The notes: generated by a model not told the origin, from the sequence alone. Positions 15,430-23,571 are shown, numbered from the stretch's first letter. The stretch is 25,803 bases of DNA from Treponemataceae bacterium (GCA_024402455.1 JAKSTS010000017.1:1-25803); one strand, 5' to 3'. Numbers and translations are program-made.

Positions 15430-17475
15430 ATGAAATTTACTAATGGCTTTTGGCTTGAAAAAGACGGTATTGAAGGTAATTTTGCTTCGCAGGTTTATGA
15501 CGTTGAAAAAAAAGACAATGAACTTGTTGTTTATGCTCCTGTCAGATTTGTGCGTACCCGTGGCGACACACTCAGCATGCCACTTTTGACTGTTCGTTAC
15601 AGTGCACCTTGCAAAGATGTGCTCAAAGTAAGCATCAGCCATTTTGAAGGCACTGTTGATAAAGCACCTCATTTTGAATTGAACCAGGATAAAAAATTTG
15701 TGCCGGAAATTAAAATTGATGAAAACGAAGCTGTAATTTCTTCCGGGGCTCTTTCTGCATGTCTGAAAAAAGGCGAAAACTGGTTTGTTCAGTTTCTGGG
15801 CGATAACAAACCGCTTACAAAAAATGAATGGAAGTCGACAGCTTTTATGCGCGAAACAACACAGCCTGTGCAGCATTTGTTTTACAGCGGAGACAAAACT
15901 TATATAAAAGAAGAACTTTCTCTTTCTGTCGGCGAAAACGTTTATGGTTTTGGCGAAAGATTTGGAGCATTCATTAAAAACGGGCAGAGCATAGAAACAT
16001 CAAATCAAGACGGCGGAACAGCCGGCGAACAGGCTTATAAAACAATTCCATTTTACTTGACTAATAAAGGTTATGGCGTTTTTGTAAATTCAAGTGACAA
16101 TGTATCTTTTGAAGTTGCAACAGAAAAAGTTTCGCGCGTACAGTTTTCTGTTCCGGGCGAAAAACTTGAATATTTTATAATTTATGGGCCTTCGCCAAAA
16201 GAAATAATTGAAAAATACACAGCATTAACAGGTCGCCCTGTAATGGTTCCAGACTGGTCGTTCGGGCTTTGGCTTTCAACATCGTTTACAACTTCTTATG
16301 ATGAAAAAACTGTAATGTCTTTTATTGATGGCATGAAAGAACGGAATATTCCGCTCAGCGTTTTCCATTTTGACTGCTTCTGGATGAAAGATTTTAACTG
16401 GTGTGATTTTACATGGAACAAAGAAACTTTTCCTGATCCAAAAGGGCTTATAAAGCGCCTGCATGAACGTGGTTTGAAAGTTTGTGTCTGGATAAATCCA
16501 TATATTGCGCAGCGTTCTCCTTTGTTTGAAGAAGGCAAAAACGGCGGCTATTTTATTAAAAAACAGGACGGTTCAGTCTGGCAGACAGATATGTGGCAGG
16601 CTGGCATGGCTATTGTAGACTTTACAAATCCAGAAGCCTGCCGCTGGTATGAATCAAAGCTTGAAGCTCTGCTGAAAATGGGCGTTGATGCATTCAAAAC
16701 TGATTTTGGTGAACGCATTCCTCTTGACGGTGTTTATTATGACGGTGCAGATGCAGAAAAAATGCACAATTATTATACATATCTGTATAACCGGTGCGTG
16801 TTTAAATTGCTTGAGAAAAAATGCGGCAAAGGAGAAGCCTGCCTTTTTGCACGTTCTGCAACTGTCGGCTGCCAGTCGTTCCCGTTGCACTGGGGTGGCG
16901 ACTGCGAATCAACATTTGAAGCAATGGCAGAAACTTTAAGAGGTGGTCTTTCTCTTGGTCTTTGCGGTTTTGGTTTCTGGAGCCATGACATTGGTGGGTT
17001 TGAAGGCAATCCGCCGCCTGCATTGTTTAAGCGCTGGCTTCAGTTTGGGCTTTTGTCATCGCACAGTCGCCTGCATGGAAGTAATTCGTATCGTGTGCCA
17101 TGGTCTGTTGATGAAGAATCAAGCGAAGTTGCACGAATTTTTGCAAATATAAAAGGTTCGCTTATGCCTTATCTGCTTGAGTGTGCAAAAACTGCATGCC
17201 AAAAAGGCATTCCTGTTCTGCGTGCAATGTTTCTTGAATTTCCAGAAGATCCGACAGCTGCATTTTTAGACAGACAGTATATGCTTGGCGATTCTCTGCT
17301 TGTTGCACCTGTTTTTTCAGAAGACGGTTCTGTTGAATATTATCTGCCGCAGGGCGAATGGATTCATTACATTGATGGAAGAAAAATCGACTGTTCTTCT
17401 GGCGGACGCTGGATGAAAGAAGCTTATGATTTCAAGAGCCTTCCTTTATGGAAAAAAGCCGGCGGAAAACTGTAA
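15430..17475 (+). CDS. yicI: GH31 alpha-xylosidase, YicI-like, short C-terminus
   Basis: Glycoside hydrolase family 31 enzyme of 681 aa; YicI-type members release alpha-linked xylose from isoprimeverose and xyloglucan fragments. The N-terminal beta domain includes GENVYGFGERFGAF. The catalytic barrel has FHFDCFWMKDFNWCDFTW, the nucleophile Asp425 in KTDFGERIP (the pattern typical of YicI) and the acid/base Asp491 in HWGGDCESTFE, followed by GFGFWSHDIGGFEG. There is no signal peptide, so it should act in the cytoplasm on imported oligosaccharides. The protein ends at DFKSLPLWKKAGGKL, about 90 residues before the end of E. coli YicI (772 aa), so the distal C-terminal beta domain is missing. AGAGG lies before the ATG. 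Xylanase follows 263 bp later. Confidence 0.9.
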   Translation: MKFTNGFWLEKDGIEGNFASQVYDVEKKDNELVVYAPVRFVRTRGDTLSMPLLTVRYSAPCKDVLKVSISHFEGTVDKAPHFELNQDKKFVPEIKIDENEAVISSGALSACLKKGENWFVQFLGDNKPLTKNEWKSTAFMRETTQPVQHLFYSGDKTYIKEELSLSVGENVYGFGERFGAFIKNGQSIETSNQDGGTAGEQAYKTIPFYLTNKGYGVFVNSSDNVSFEVATEKVSRVQFSVPGEKLEYFIIYGPSPKEIIEKYTALTGRPVMVPDWSFGLWLSTSFTTSYDEKTVMSFIDGMKERNIPLSVFHFDCFWMKDFNWCDFTWNKETFPDPKGLIKRLHERGLKVCVWINPYIAQRSPLFEEGKNGGYFIKKQDGSVWQTDMWQAGMAIVDFTNPEACRWYESKLEALLKMGVDAFKTDFGERIPLDGVYYDGADAEKMHNYYTYLYNRCVFKLLEKKCGKGEACLFARSATVGCQSFPLHWGGDCESTFEAMAETLRGGLSLGLCGFGFWSHDIGGFEGNPPPALFKRWLQFGLLSSHSRLHGSNSYRVPWSVDEESSEVARIFANIKGSLMPYLLECAKTACQKGIPVLRAMFLEFPEDPTAAFLDRQYMLGDSLLVAPVFSEDGSVEYYLPQGEWIHYIDGRKIDCSSGGRWMKEAYDFKSLPLWKKAGGKL

Positions 17476-17500
17476 TTTTTTGAATAATTCACATGTGTCT

Positions 17501-17541
17501 GCAGCTTAAAAGCTTTGCGTCCAGCAAAATTTTTAAGCTGC
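17501..17541 (+). terminator. long hairpin after the alpha-xylosidase gene
   Basis: GCAGCTTAAAA (17501-17511) pairs perfectly with TTTTAAGCTGC (17531-17541), and inside the loop TTTGC pairs with GCAAA around GTCCA. The structure starts 25 bp after the stop codon. No T run follows, so termination may be partial, or the hairpin may protect the mRNA end. Two more palindromes lie just beyond: CATGAATTCATG (17550-17561) and TTCAGCTGAA (17568-17577). Confidence 0.5.
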
Positions 17542-17738
17542 GGATAAAACATGAATTCATGAACTGATTCAGCTGAAAATGAAAATATAAATGTTGTTTT
17601 ATGTATTTATATATGAATAACTAGATTTTTGTTAAGTTAAAAACAGTTACAAATCTCAAAAATATCTAAAATAAGCAATTTCTCTTATAGACAATTCTTC
17701 ATTTTGTTTTTATTCTACAACAAACTGGAGGAGAAAAT

Positions 17739-18767
17739 ATGATTAAGAGAATAGCAACACTTTCAATTTGGCTTTTAGGTTGTGTTGGTGCTGTTTGTGT
17801 TGGTTTGACGACACAAGACACTTTTCGTTCTCTTGCCTCAAAAAAAAATCTTGACACCGGTGTTGCCGTTGCTGTCGGCAGCCTTAATAAAGAGTCTCAC
17901 ACAAGCATAATTGCAAAAAACAGTTCGATTATTGTTGCAGAGAACTGTATGAAATGGGAATCGATTCATCCAAGAGAAAATACCTGGAATTGGAGTGAAA
18001 CAGACAGAATAATTGAGTTTGCAGAAGCAAACAATATGAAAGTCAAATTCCATACACTTTTCTGGCATAATCAAAATCCTTCATTTTTGTCTGAAAGATG
18101 GAGCCGCGAAAAGGCACTTGAAGTTATGGACAACCATATTTCTACTATTATGACCCGCTATAAAGGCAGAATACAGGATTATGATGTTGTAAACGAAATG
18201 TTTGAAGATAACGGTTCTCTCAGAAAAAACATCTGGTATAAGACTATTGGCGAAGATTATATTGAACATGCGCTGATAAAAGCACATGAATGTGACCCGT
18301 CGGCAAAACTTTATATTAACGATTATTCAAATGAAACAATGGGGCAGCCTAAAGCAGATGCAATGTTCAATTTTGTAAAGAATCTTAAAGAAAAAGGTGT
18401 TCCGATTAATGGTGTTGGAATGCAGATGCATATGGATACGGCTTATGGCTTTAATGCAGAACAGATCCGCAAAAATGTAAAGCGCTATGCTGACATTGGG
18501 GTTGATGTTTCATTCAGCGAAGTTGATGTCCGTATTCCACAGAAAAATTATGAAAGCCACCTTGATAAACAGCAGCAGATTTACTGCGAACTTTTGCAGA
18601 TTGCAGTTGAAGAACCTAACGTAAAGAATTTCATTATGTGGGGCTTTACAGATGCATCAAGCTGGGTTCCATATACTTTCCCTGGAAAAGGACATGCGCT
18701 GCCATACGATGAAAAACTCAACCCGAAACCACTGTATGAAGCAATGCTTGAAATTTTGAAAAAATAG
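17739..18767 (+). CDS. GH10 endo-1,4-beta-xylanase
   Basis: Glycoside hydrolase family 10 xylanase of 342 aa, cutting the beta-1,4 xylan backbone. The catalytic barrel fills almost the whole mature protein: ENCMKWESI near residue 68, HTLFWHNQ (the usual WHxQ site), the acid/base Glu153 in DVVNE, and the nucleophile Glu261 in FSEVDVRI, then MWGFTDASSW. No carbohydrate-binding module is present. The N-terminus has a hydrophobic stretch at residues 5-24 containing WLLGC (Cys15), so the enzyme may be a surface lipoprotein, or keep the segment as an anchor; no Ala-x-Ala cleavage site is evident. GGAGGAG lies before the ATG. It follows the alpha-xylosidase gene in the same direction and converges on the HdeD-like gene. 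Confidence 0.93.
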   Translation: MIKRIATLSIWLLGCVGAVCVGLTTQDTFRSLASKKNLDTGVAVAVGSLNKESHTSIIAKNSSIIVAENCMKWESIHPRENTWNWSETDRIIEFAEANNMKVKFHTLFWHNQNPSFLSERWSREKALEVMDNHISTIMTRYKGRIQDYDVVNEMFEDNGSLRKNIWYKTIGEDYIEHALIKAHECDPSAKLYINDYSNETMGQPKADAMFNFVKNLKEKGVPINGVGMQMHMDTAYGFNAEQIRKNVKRYADIGVDVSFSEVDVRIPQKNYESHLDKQQQIYCELLQIAVEEPNVKNFIMWGFTDASSWVPYTFPGKGHALPYDEKLNPKPLYEAMLEILKK

Positions 18768-18912
18768 CAGGCTTGCTGATTAAAACGCATTAAAGATATC
18801 ATCTGCTTCATGTAATCTGCTCGGGGTTAGTTCGTACATGTATTAAAATTCGCAGATTATCTGTTTTTGAGTATGTTTTTCTGCTGGCAGCAGACGGACA
18901 ACCTGATTAAAA

Positions 18913-19476
18913 TTATTTTTCAAAGTCGTCGTCTGGAAGAATTTCAACTTCTAGAGATAACGGCTGGTTCTTCCATTCAAGATATGCACAGACAATTGAA
19001 CCGATGAGCAGTGCGATGCCGCCAAGCCTAATAATGATTTTGCCAATTTCTGCAGGAAGACAGAACAGAATTGCTGCAAGCAGTAGTGAAGTAATTGTTT
19101 CTGTTTTAGACAGTCTTGTTTCAATGTTTGCGGCTTTTAGTTGAGAAGCAAGATAAATTTCTGTAATTGCAGAAATTAAAAGATAGACAGCAAGAACATA
19201 AACCATAACAGTCCAAAGTACACCTGCAAATACAAGCGGCAAAAGCACTGCAAGTGCACCGATGATAATGCTTGAAAAACCTTTGATTGTTTCGGTTGTG
19301 TCAAAATTGCTGTTTGCAAGAAGCTTGCGCTTTGAAATAAGTGTATATAAACCATTTATAATGGCTGCAATGCCCGCCGTAATGACAATTACTTTTACGC
19401 ATTCAGTCGGGGCAATTATCATCATAATTCCAATAACGGCAGTCAATGCTGCCAATAGCAAATAACTCTTCCTCAT
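18913..19476 (-). CDS. HdeD-like (DUF308) six-TM membrane protein
   Basis: Integral membrane protein of 187 aa with about six hydrophobic helices (residues about 4-22, 26-48, 66-85, 90-110, 127-144, 147-165), the layout of the HdeD/DUF308 family; HdeD in E. coli is linked to acid resistance, but most members have no known function. A short acidic tail (PDDDFEK) is cytoplasmic by the positive-inside pattern. The start is set at 19476 because AGGAG lies seven bases upstream; the frame extends seven codons further to 19497, which would place the ribosome site inside the gene. It converges on the xylanase gene. Confidence 0.8.
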   Translation of the reverse strand: MRKSYLLLAALTAVIGIMMIIAPTECVKVIVITAGIAAIINGLYTLISKRKLLANSNFDTTETIKGFSSIIIGALAVLLPLVFAGVLWTVMVYVLAVYLLISAITEIYLASQLKAANIETRLSKTETITSLLLAAILFCLPAEIGKIIIRLGGIALLIGSIVCAYLEWKNQPLSLEVEILPDDDFEK

Positions 19477-19717
19477 ATTTTGACTCCTGTCAAACATTGA
19501 TTCTTGCGAAAGGTTTTGTTTTTTTGATGCTTATGCTGCAATAAAAAAATAAAACCCGGCTGCAGGTTCTGCCTGTGTTTGTGCTGGCAGAAATTTCAAA
19601 CAGCCCTTCTGTAAGTTTTTAAAAATCTATGAAACATGCTGATTCTATCATACTGTTTTATATCAGTCGAGAGCAAAAACTGAAGTGAAAACAATAAGTT
19701 GTGTTTTTAAAGAGATT

Positions 19718-19755
19718 ATTATATGCTCAAGATTTTTTCTGCCTGAGCATATAAT
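19718..19755. terminator. hairpin just after the circularly permuted binding-protein gene
   Basis: ATTATATGCTCA (19718-19729) pairs perfectly with TGAGCATATAAT (19744-19755), 12 pairs with a 14-nt loop. It begins three bases after the stop codon of the minus-strand gene. The T run lies on the plus-strand side (19760-19768), so the hairpin lacks a typical tail for the gene it follows. Confidence 0.5.
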
Positions 19756-19757
19756 GC

Positions 19758-20534
19758 TTATTTTTTTTGGTTCCTTATGATGATTACCTGATTAGATTCA
19801 AAGTAAGGCACAGAAAAAGAAACAAAATCTTTTCTTTCTTCTGTAATAGACATGCCTGTTGCAATAAAATCAACTGTTCCTTTTTCAAGAGCAGGAATAA
19901 GCTGGTCAAAATCCATGTCAATTATTTCAATTGATGACTTTAGGCTTGTTGCAATTTTTTCGCTTAATGTAATGTCAAAGCCGACGATTTTATTATCTTC
20001 ATAATATTCAAAAGGTGGAAAAGTCGCATTTGTTCCGACTTTGAGCAGTTTTGGAAAGTTTCCTGCAGCTGATGGCGGAACAACAATTTTTCCGTTAACT
20101 GGCATAAAAGTTTTGATTAAATCTTTGTATTCGCCGGTTGCTTTCAGGGCAATTATCGTTGAATTAATGTCATTAAGAAGTTCTGTGCTAGATTTGTTTA
20201 CGGCTATTGCATATTCTTCTTTTTCAAACTGGTCTGTAATTATTGCAAGGTTTTCGTAGTTTGCAATAATTTCTCTTGCCGGAAGTTCATCAAGAATTAC
20301 TGCATCAATTAATCCGTTTGATAATGCCGCTGCTGCTTCAAGGCCACTTTTGTACAAAACAGCTTCTGCATTTTTTACGTAATCGTGAACATAAAGTTCT
20401 CCGGTTGTTCCTTCCTGAACACCGATTTTTTTCCCTGCTAAATCATCTGCATTATTTATTACTGCATATTTGCTGCAAGAAAATAAAAGACATGAAATTA
20501 AAAATACTGATAATAAAAAGATACTTTTTTTCAA
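19758..20534 (-). CDS. circularly permuted amino-acid-type solute-binding lipoprotein (SBP_bac_3)
   Basis: Lipid-anchored binding protein of 258 aa of solute-binding family 3, which usually binds polar amino acids. The signal peptide ends LLFSC (Cys20). The halves are swapped. Residues about 28-145 carry what is normally the second lobe and C-terminal helix: DLAGKKIGVQEGTTGELY, LSNGLIDAVILDELPA with Asp82, and INSTIIALKATGEYKDLIKTFM. A linker follows (146-163). Residues 164-256 then carry the usual N-terminal part: VGTNATFPPFEYYEDNKIVG, FDQLIPALEKGTVDFIATGM, and SITEERKDF with Arg234, which normally grips the ligand carboxylate. One complete set of motifs is present, so this is a permutation and not a fusion. 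The start codon is TTG, with GGGGGG-AAA upstream. No permease or ATPase adjoins it. Confidence 0.85.
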   Translation of the reverse strand: MKKSIFLLSVFLISCLLFSCSKYAVINNADDLAGKKIGVQEGTTGELYVHDYVKNAEAVLYKSGLEAAAALSNGLIDAVILDELPAREIIANYENLAIITDQFEKEEYAIAVNKSSTELLNDINSTIIALKATGEYKDLIKTFMPVNGKIVVPPSAAGNFPKLLKVGTNATFPPFEYYEDNKIVGFDITLSEKIATSLKSSIEIIDMDFDQLIPALEKGTVDFIATGMSITEERKDFVSFSVPYFESNQVIIIRNQKK

Positions 20535-20834
20535 AACAATTTCCCCCCGGAAAATAAAATATTAATATTATTGAACCCTAAAAATCATGCAGTCTATTTT
20601 TTTAGGGTCTGTCATTAATATGTTTATCAAATTTACATTATTATATACTGTTATTATACATTAAAAATGTTCTTAAAAAAATAATTTTTTGTAATAATTC
20701 AAATTTTTTTGTTTATGCAGATTATACGGTCATTTCAATGATCTTTCTGATAGAAAAGAAAGAAAACGACCGCAACCACATATTAAGACCGCAGACCCAA
20801 ACGCTCTGTGCCGGAACTGCTGATTTTCTGCTGC
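20535..20834. other. 300-bp intergenic region with leader hairpin of the binding-protein gene
   Basis: On the minus strand the leader of the binding-protein gene carries a perfect ten-pair stem, ACCCTAAAAA with TTTTTAGGGT (plus 20575-20584 and 20599-20608), about 40 bases before the TTG start. Upstream of it are two TATAAT boxes about 15 bases apart (plus about 20641-20663) without a clear -35. Toward the pyrophosphatase end a direct repeat GACCGCA occurs twice near 20768-20795. No clear terminator for the pyrophosphatase gene was found. Confidence 0.45.
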
Positions 20835-22502
20835 TTATCGGCTTCCTGAAAATTTGTCAATCTGTTCACCTAAAAGCGGAATAAGCTGTTTTTTCCTTGA
20901 AACAATGTCACGCAGCATATAAACAGATTCTTCTCTTTTTGGAAAACCGATGACCTGCAGAAAAGCCGGATCTCCGGAAATGAGCATGACGCTTGTAAGG
21001 CTTGTAATGTCTGTAACCATAAGTGAACAGAACAGAGATTTTGATGCACGGCGTTCAATGTCGAGTTCTTCAATAAATTCGGCTTTGCGGCTTATAAGTT
21101 CTTCAGGATTGTCAATTTCAATCTGGCTTACTGTAAAGCTGAAGCCGTCTTCCTGATATTCTTTCATATCTTGATGGATGACTTCTGCTGCGCTTCTGCC
21201 GCTTATCTGACCTGCAGCCTGTGCAATTTCAAAGCCAAGCTTGTCAATGTCAATGTTTGTAACATTAGACAAGAATTCGGCTGTTTCTCTGTCTGTTTCT
21301 GTTGTTGTTGCAGACTGAAGTGTAAGCGTGTCTGCAAGAATTCCAGAAAGCAGCAGCGAAGCAATTTCTTTTGAAATTGGCACGCGGTTTTCTCTGTAAA
21401 GGTTTGTAATGATTGTTGAAGTTGCACCGACCGGCTTGTTTATGAATGTAATCGGATTTCTTGTTGAAAGGTTTCCGAGCCTGTGGTGGTCAATGATTTC
21501 AAGAATTTTGTAATTTTCAATGCCTTCAACTGCCTGTGTCTGTTCGTTGTGGTCAACAAGCGTAATGTCAATGTTTGCTTCCTGCAGTAAATCGCCTTCG
21601 GAAATTGTTCCGATTACTTTTGAATCATCTGAAATTACCGGCAATGTGCGGCTTGGTGACTGCGAAAGATGTGTTCTTATGCGGCGCACAATGTCTGTTG
21701 CTTTGACCGGCTGAATTGTCTTGTCTGCCATTGCAGAAACTGGTGTTGCATAAACACTTAGCATTGCAGTTGAAGCTGCGTCATACGGGCTTATAAGCAC
21801 AGAAACATTCTGCTTTTCAGCTTTTTCGCGAAGTTCCTTGCTCATAATTGAACCGGAAGAAATAATTAAAGCGCGGATGCCTTTTTTTACGCAGTATTCC
21901 TGAATGTCAATTCTGTCGCCTGTTATGACAACTGAATTTTCGCTTGCCTGCATGTCAAGCATTTCTTTGAATGTTTCAAATTCAGACGCTGCAACTAAAA
22001 TATTGCATTTGAAAACATCAAGTTCTTTATATGTTACAAGCGGCTGTGCATTCAAAGTTTCCTGCATTAGAGAAATGCTTGTAATTAAAGCCGAAGATTT
22101 TTCCGGGTCAAGAGTTTTTAAAATGTTTTTTGAAAAAGCATTGTAATGCAGAAGCGAATGATAATAGCCGTTGTCATCAACAACAGGCAGAACTTTTGTG
22201 CTGCATGCTTCCATTTTGGCAATGGCGTTCCAAAGCGATGTCTTGCAGTTTACTGTTTCGTTTGTTGCTGGCATATAATAGCCGACTTTTGGCACAAGAT
22301 CGGGCACATATTCTGGAACAGGCACTTTAAATCTATTGAAAATATATTCTGTCTGCGGGTTTATTTTTCCGGCACGTGCTGCAACATATTCAGCGTGTCC
22401 CATGTTTTTTCTTAAATCTGCTAAAGCTGCTGCTGAAACAACGGAATCTGTGTCCGGGTTTCTGTGACCAATTACGTATACACGTTTTTTCTGAGGGATC
22501 AT
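20835..22502 (-). CDS. manganese-dependent inorganic pyrophosphatase with CBS-DRTGG-CBS insert
   Basis: Family II (DHH) inorganic pyrophosphatase of 555 aa, hydrolysing PPi to phosphate in the cytoplasm. The DHH domain is split by a regulatory insert: GHRNPDTDS (12-20; His13, Asp17, Asp19) lies first, then a CBS domain (about 72-130), a DRTGG domain (about 140-250) and a second CBS domain (252-310). VDHNE (Asp317, His318) and DHH (338-340) complete the metal site. The DHHA2 domain closes with the PPi-binding SRKKQ (535-539). In studied relatives CBS-DRTGG inserts bind adenine nucleotides and tune activity. The start at 22502 follows GGAAG at a short spacing; the frame is open to 22532, but that start has no ribosome site. 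It is divergent from peptidyl-tRNA hydrolase. Confidence 0.9.
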   Translation of the reverse strand: MIPQKKRVYVIGHRNPDTDSVVSAAALADLRKNMGHAEYVAARAGKINPQTEYIFNRFKVPVPEYVPDLVPKVGYYMPATNETVNCKTSLWNAIAKMEACSTKVLPVVDDNGYYHSLLHYNAFSKNILKTLDPEKSSALITSISLMQETLNAQPLVTYKELDVFKCNILVAASEFETFKEMLDMQASENSVVITGDRIDIQEYCVKKGIRALIISSGSIMSKELREKAEKQNVSVLISPYDAASTAMLSVYATPVSAMADKTIQPVKATDIVRRIRTHLSQSPSRTLPVISDDSKVIGTISEGDLLQEANIDITLVDHNEQTQAVEGIENYKILEIIDHHRLGNLSTRNPITFINKPVGATSTIITNLYRENRVPISKEIASLLLSGILADTLTLQSATTTETDRETAEFLSNVTNIDIDKLGFEIAQAAGQISGRSAAEVIHQDMKEYQEDGFSFTVSQIEIDNPEELISRKAEFIEELDIERRASKSLFCSLMVTDITSLTSVMLISGDPAFLQVIGFPKREESVYMLRDIVSRKKQLIPLLGEQIDKFSGSR

Positions 22503-22877
22503 ATTCTTCCTAAAAAAATATTTTATGGCCATCTAAAATTTAGCATTGGCCTTATCGGGAAAAGTTCCCGTGACTGAACAATGTCAGTTTTCCTTTTGAA
22601 AATATAGAAAAGAATGCTGCGTTCTTAAACTGAAAAGGTTTCAGTTTTTTGCATTGGCATTTCAAAAATGTTTTTTGAAGCGACCGATTGAAAATCGTAA
22701 GCAAAAAAACTATATTCTTTTAAGGATGCGGAGTTCTAAAAAATTTAAAATTCCACACTACAGTTTAACCGCGAATGGAATTTCTTGCAAACGCTTTTTA
22801 TGCTTGTTATGTGCAGTTTGTAAAAGCTTAAAAAGTCTGCAGGTTCAAATTATTCAAAATATAAAAGAGAAAATATT
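22503..22877. other. 375-bp divergent intergenic region with a row of hairpins
   Basis: No gene is evident. Going right, there is a stem GGCCA-t-CTAAA/TTTAG...TGGCC (22527-22551), CGGGAA-aag-TTCCCG (22556-22570), ACTGA-n6-TCAGT (22572-22587), a terminator-like hairpin (22627-22650), TTCAAAAA/TTTTTTGAA (about 22660-22679) and CGATT-gaa-AATCG (about 22687-22699). The first three lie in the pyrophosphatase leader on the minus strand. GGAAAA (22559-22564) can instead pair with TTTTCC (22588-22593), so alternative folds exist. No clear promoter with good spacing was found for either flanking gene. Confidence 0.5.
22627..22650 (+). terminator. orphan intrinsic terminator upstream of peptidyl-tRNA hydrolase
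   Basis: AAACTGAAA (22627-22635) pairs perfectly with TTTCAGTTT (22639-22647) around AGG, followed by T to 22650. It reads on the plus strand, but no plus-strand gene lies upstream in this gap. It may end a small RNA or act as an attenuator in the leader of the following gene. Confidence 0.6.
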
Positions 22878-23510
22878 ATGATTTCATTGGTTGCTTTTTT
22901 AGGAAATTATGGACGCGAATATGAAAAGACACGTCATAATGCAAGCTGGATTTTTGAAGAAACTTTACCTTTTGCTTCAAAACTGAACTGGCAGTCTAAA
23001 TTTAAAGGGCAATATGCTGTTTTAGACCGTTCTGTAATTCAAAACATGTCTGAACAGGTTTGCGGAAAATCTATAAAATGTGCTGCAGAAGCTGGCGAAA
23101 AAATTTATTTTTTGAAGCCTGAAACATACATGAACCTTTCAGGAGAAAGCATAGGCGCTCTTGCAAGTTTTTATAAAATAAAACCCGAAGAAATCCTTGT
23201 CATTCATGATGAGCTTGAACTTGCACCAGGAACAGTCAGCTTGAAATGGTCTGGTGGTCTTGGCGGTCATAACGGACTGCGCTCTACAAAAGCCGTGCTT
23301 GGCACTGCAGATTTCTGGCGGCTGCGTATTGGCATTGGCAGACCAGATCACAGCGACATTGCAGGTTATGTTCTTTCTGCTTTTACAAGCGACGAACGCA
23401 TAATTTTAGACCAGATTTTCGGACCGCTTGGAGCCCTGCTTGTGCAGGTTTTGTGCACCAGACCAGACACACTCTTAAAAGACTGGTCAAAAAAGAAATT
23501 AAATCCATAA
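22878..23510 (+). CDS. pth: peptidyl-tRNA hydrolase
   Basis: Peptidyl-tRNA hydrolase of 210 aa, which recycles tRNA by cutting peptidyl-tRNA released from stalled ribosomes. Motifs match the bacterial Pth family: N-terminal FLGNYG with Asn10, the catalytic His20 in TRHNA, the substrate loop KPETYMNLSG, the IHDELELAPG segment with the conserved His and Asp, and GGHNGLRS. The GLGNPG usually seen reads FLGNYG here, a modest change. The start is supported by alignment of MISLVAFLGN with the family; the ribosome site is weak (AGAG about nine bases upstream). It is divergent from the pyrophosphatase and convergent with a small lipoprotein gene. Confidence 0.93.
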   Translation: MISLVAFLGNYGREYEKTRHNASWIFEETLPFASKLNWQSKFKGQYAVLDRSVIQNMSEQVCGKSIKCAAEAGEKIYFLKPETYMNLSGESIGALASFYKIKPEEILVIHDELELAPGTVSLKWSGGLGGHNGLRSTKAVLGTADFWRLRIGIGRPDHSDIAGYVLSAFTSDERIILDQIFGPLGALLVQVLCTRPDTLLKDWSKKKLNP

Positions 23511-23513
23511 CAG

Positions 23514-23542
23514 CAGCACGGTTTCGCGTTTGGGTTGTGCTG
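23514..23542. terminator. weak hairpin between convergent genes
   Basis: CAGCAC (23514-23519) pairs with GTGCTG (23537-23542) around a 17-nt loop. It lies between pth and the convergent lipoprotein gene. The T tail is poor on both strands, so its terminator role is uncertain. Confidence 0.35.
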
Positions 23543-23571
23543 TAAATTTGGGCTGAATCTGTGATCAACTT

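Noticed and set aside
15415..15876. 153-codon minus-strand frame at the start of the alpha-xylosidase gene
   Set aside because: It overlaps a well-supported GH31 gene and has no family features.
19758..20534. Reading the permuted binding protein as two truncated tandem binding proteins
   Set aside because: Each motif occurs once, total length equals a single protein, and the linker is continuous without a second signal peptide or start site.
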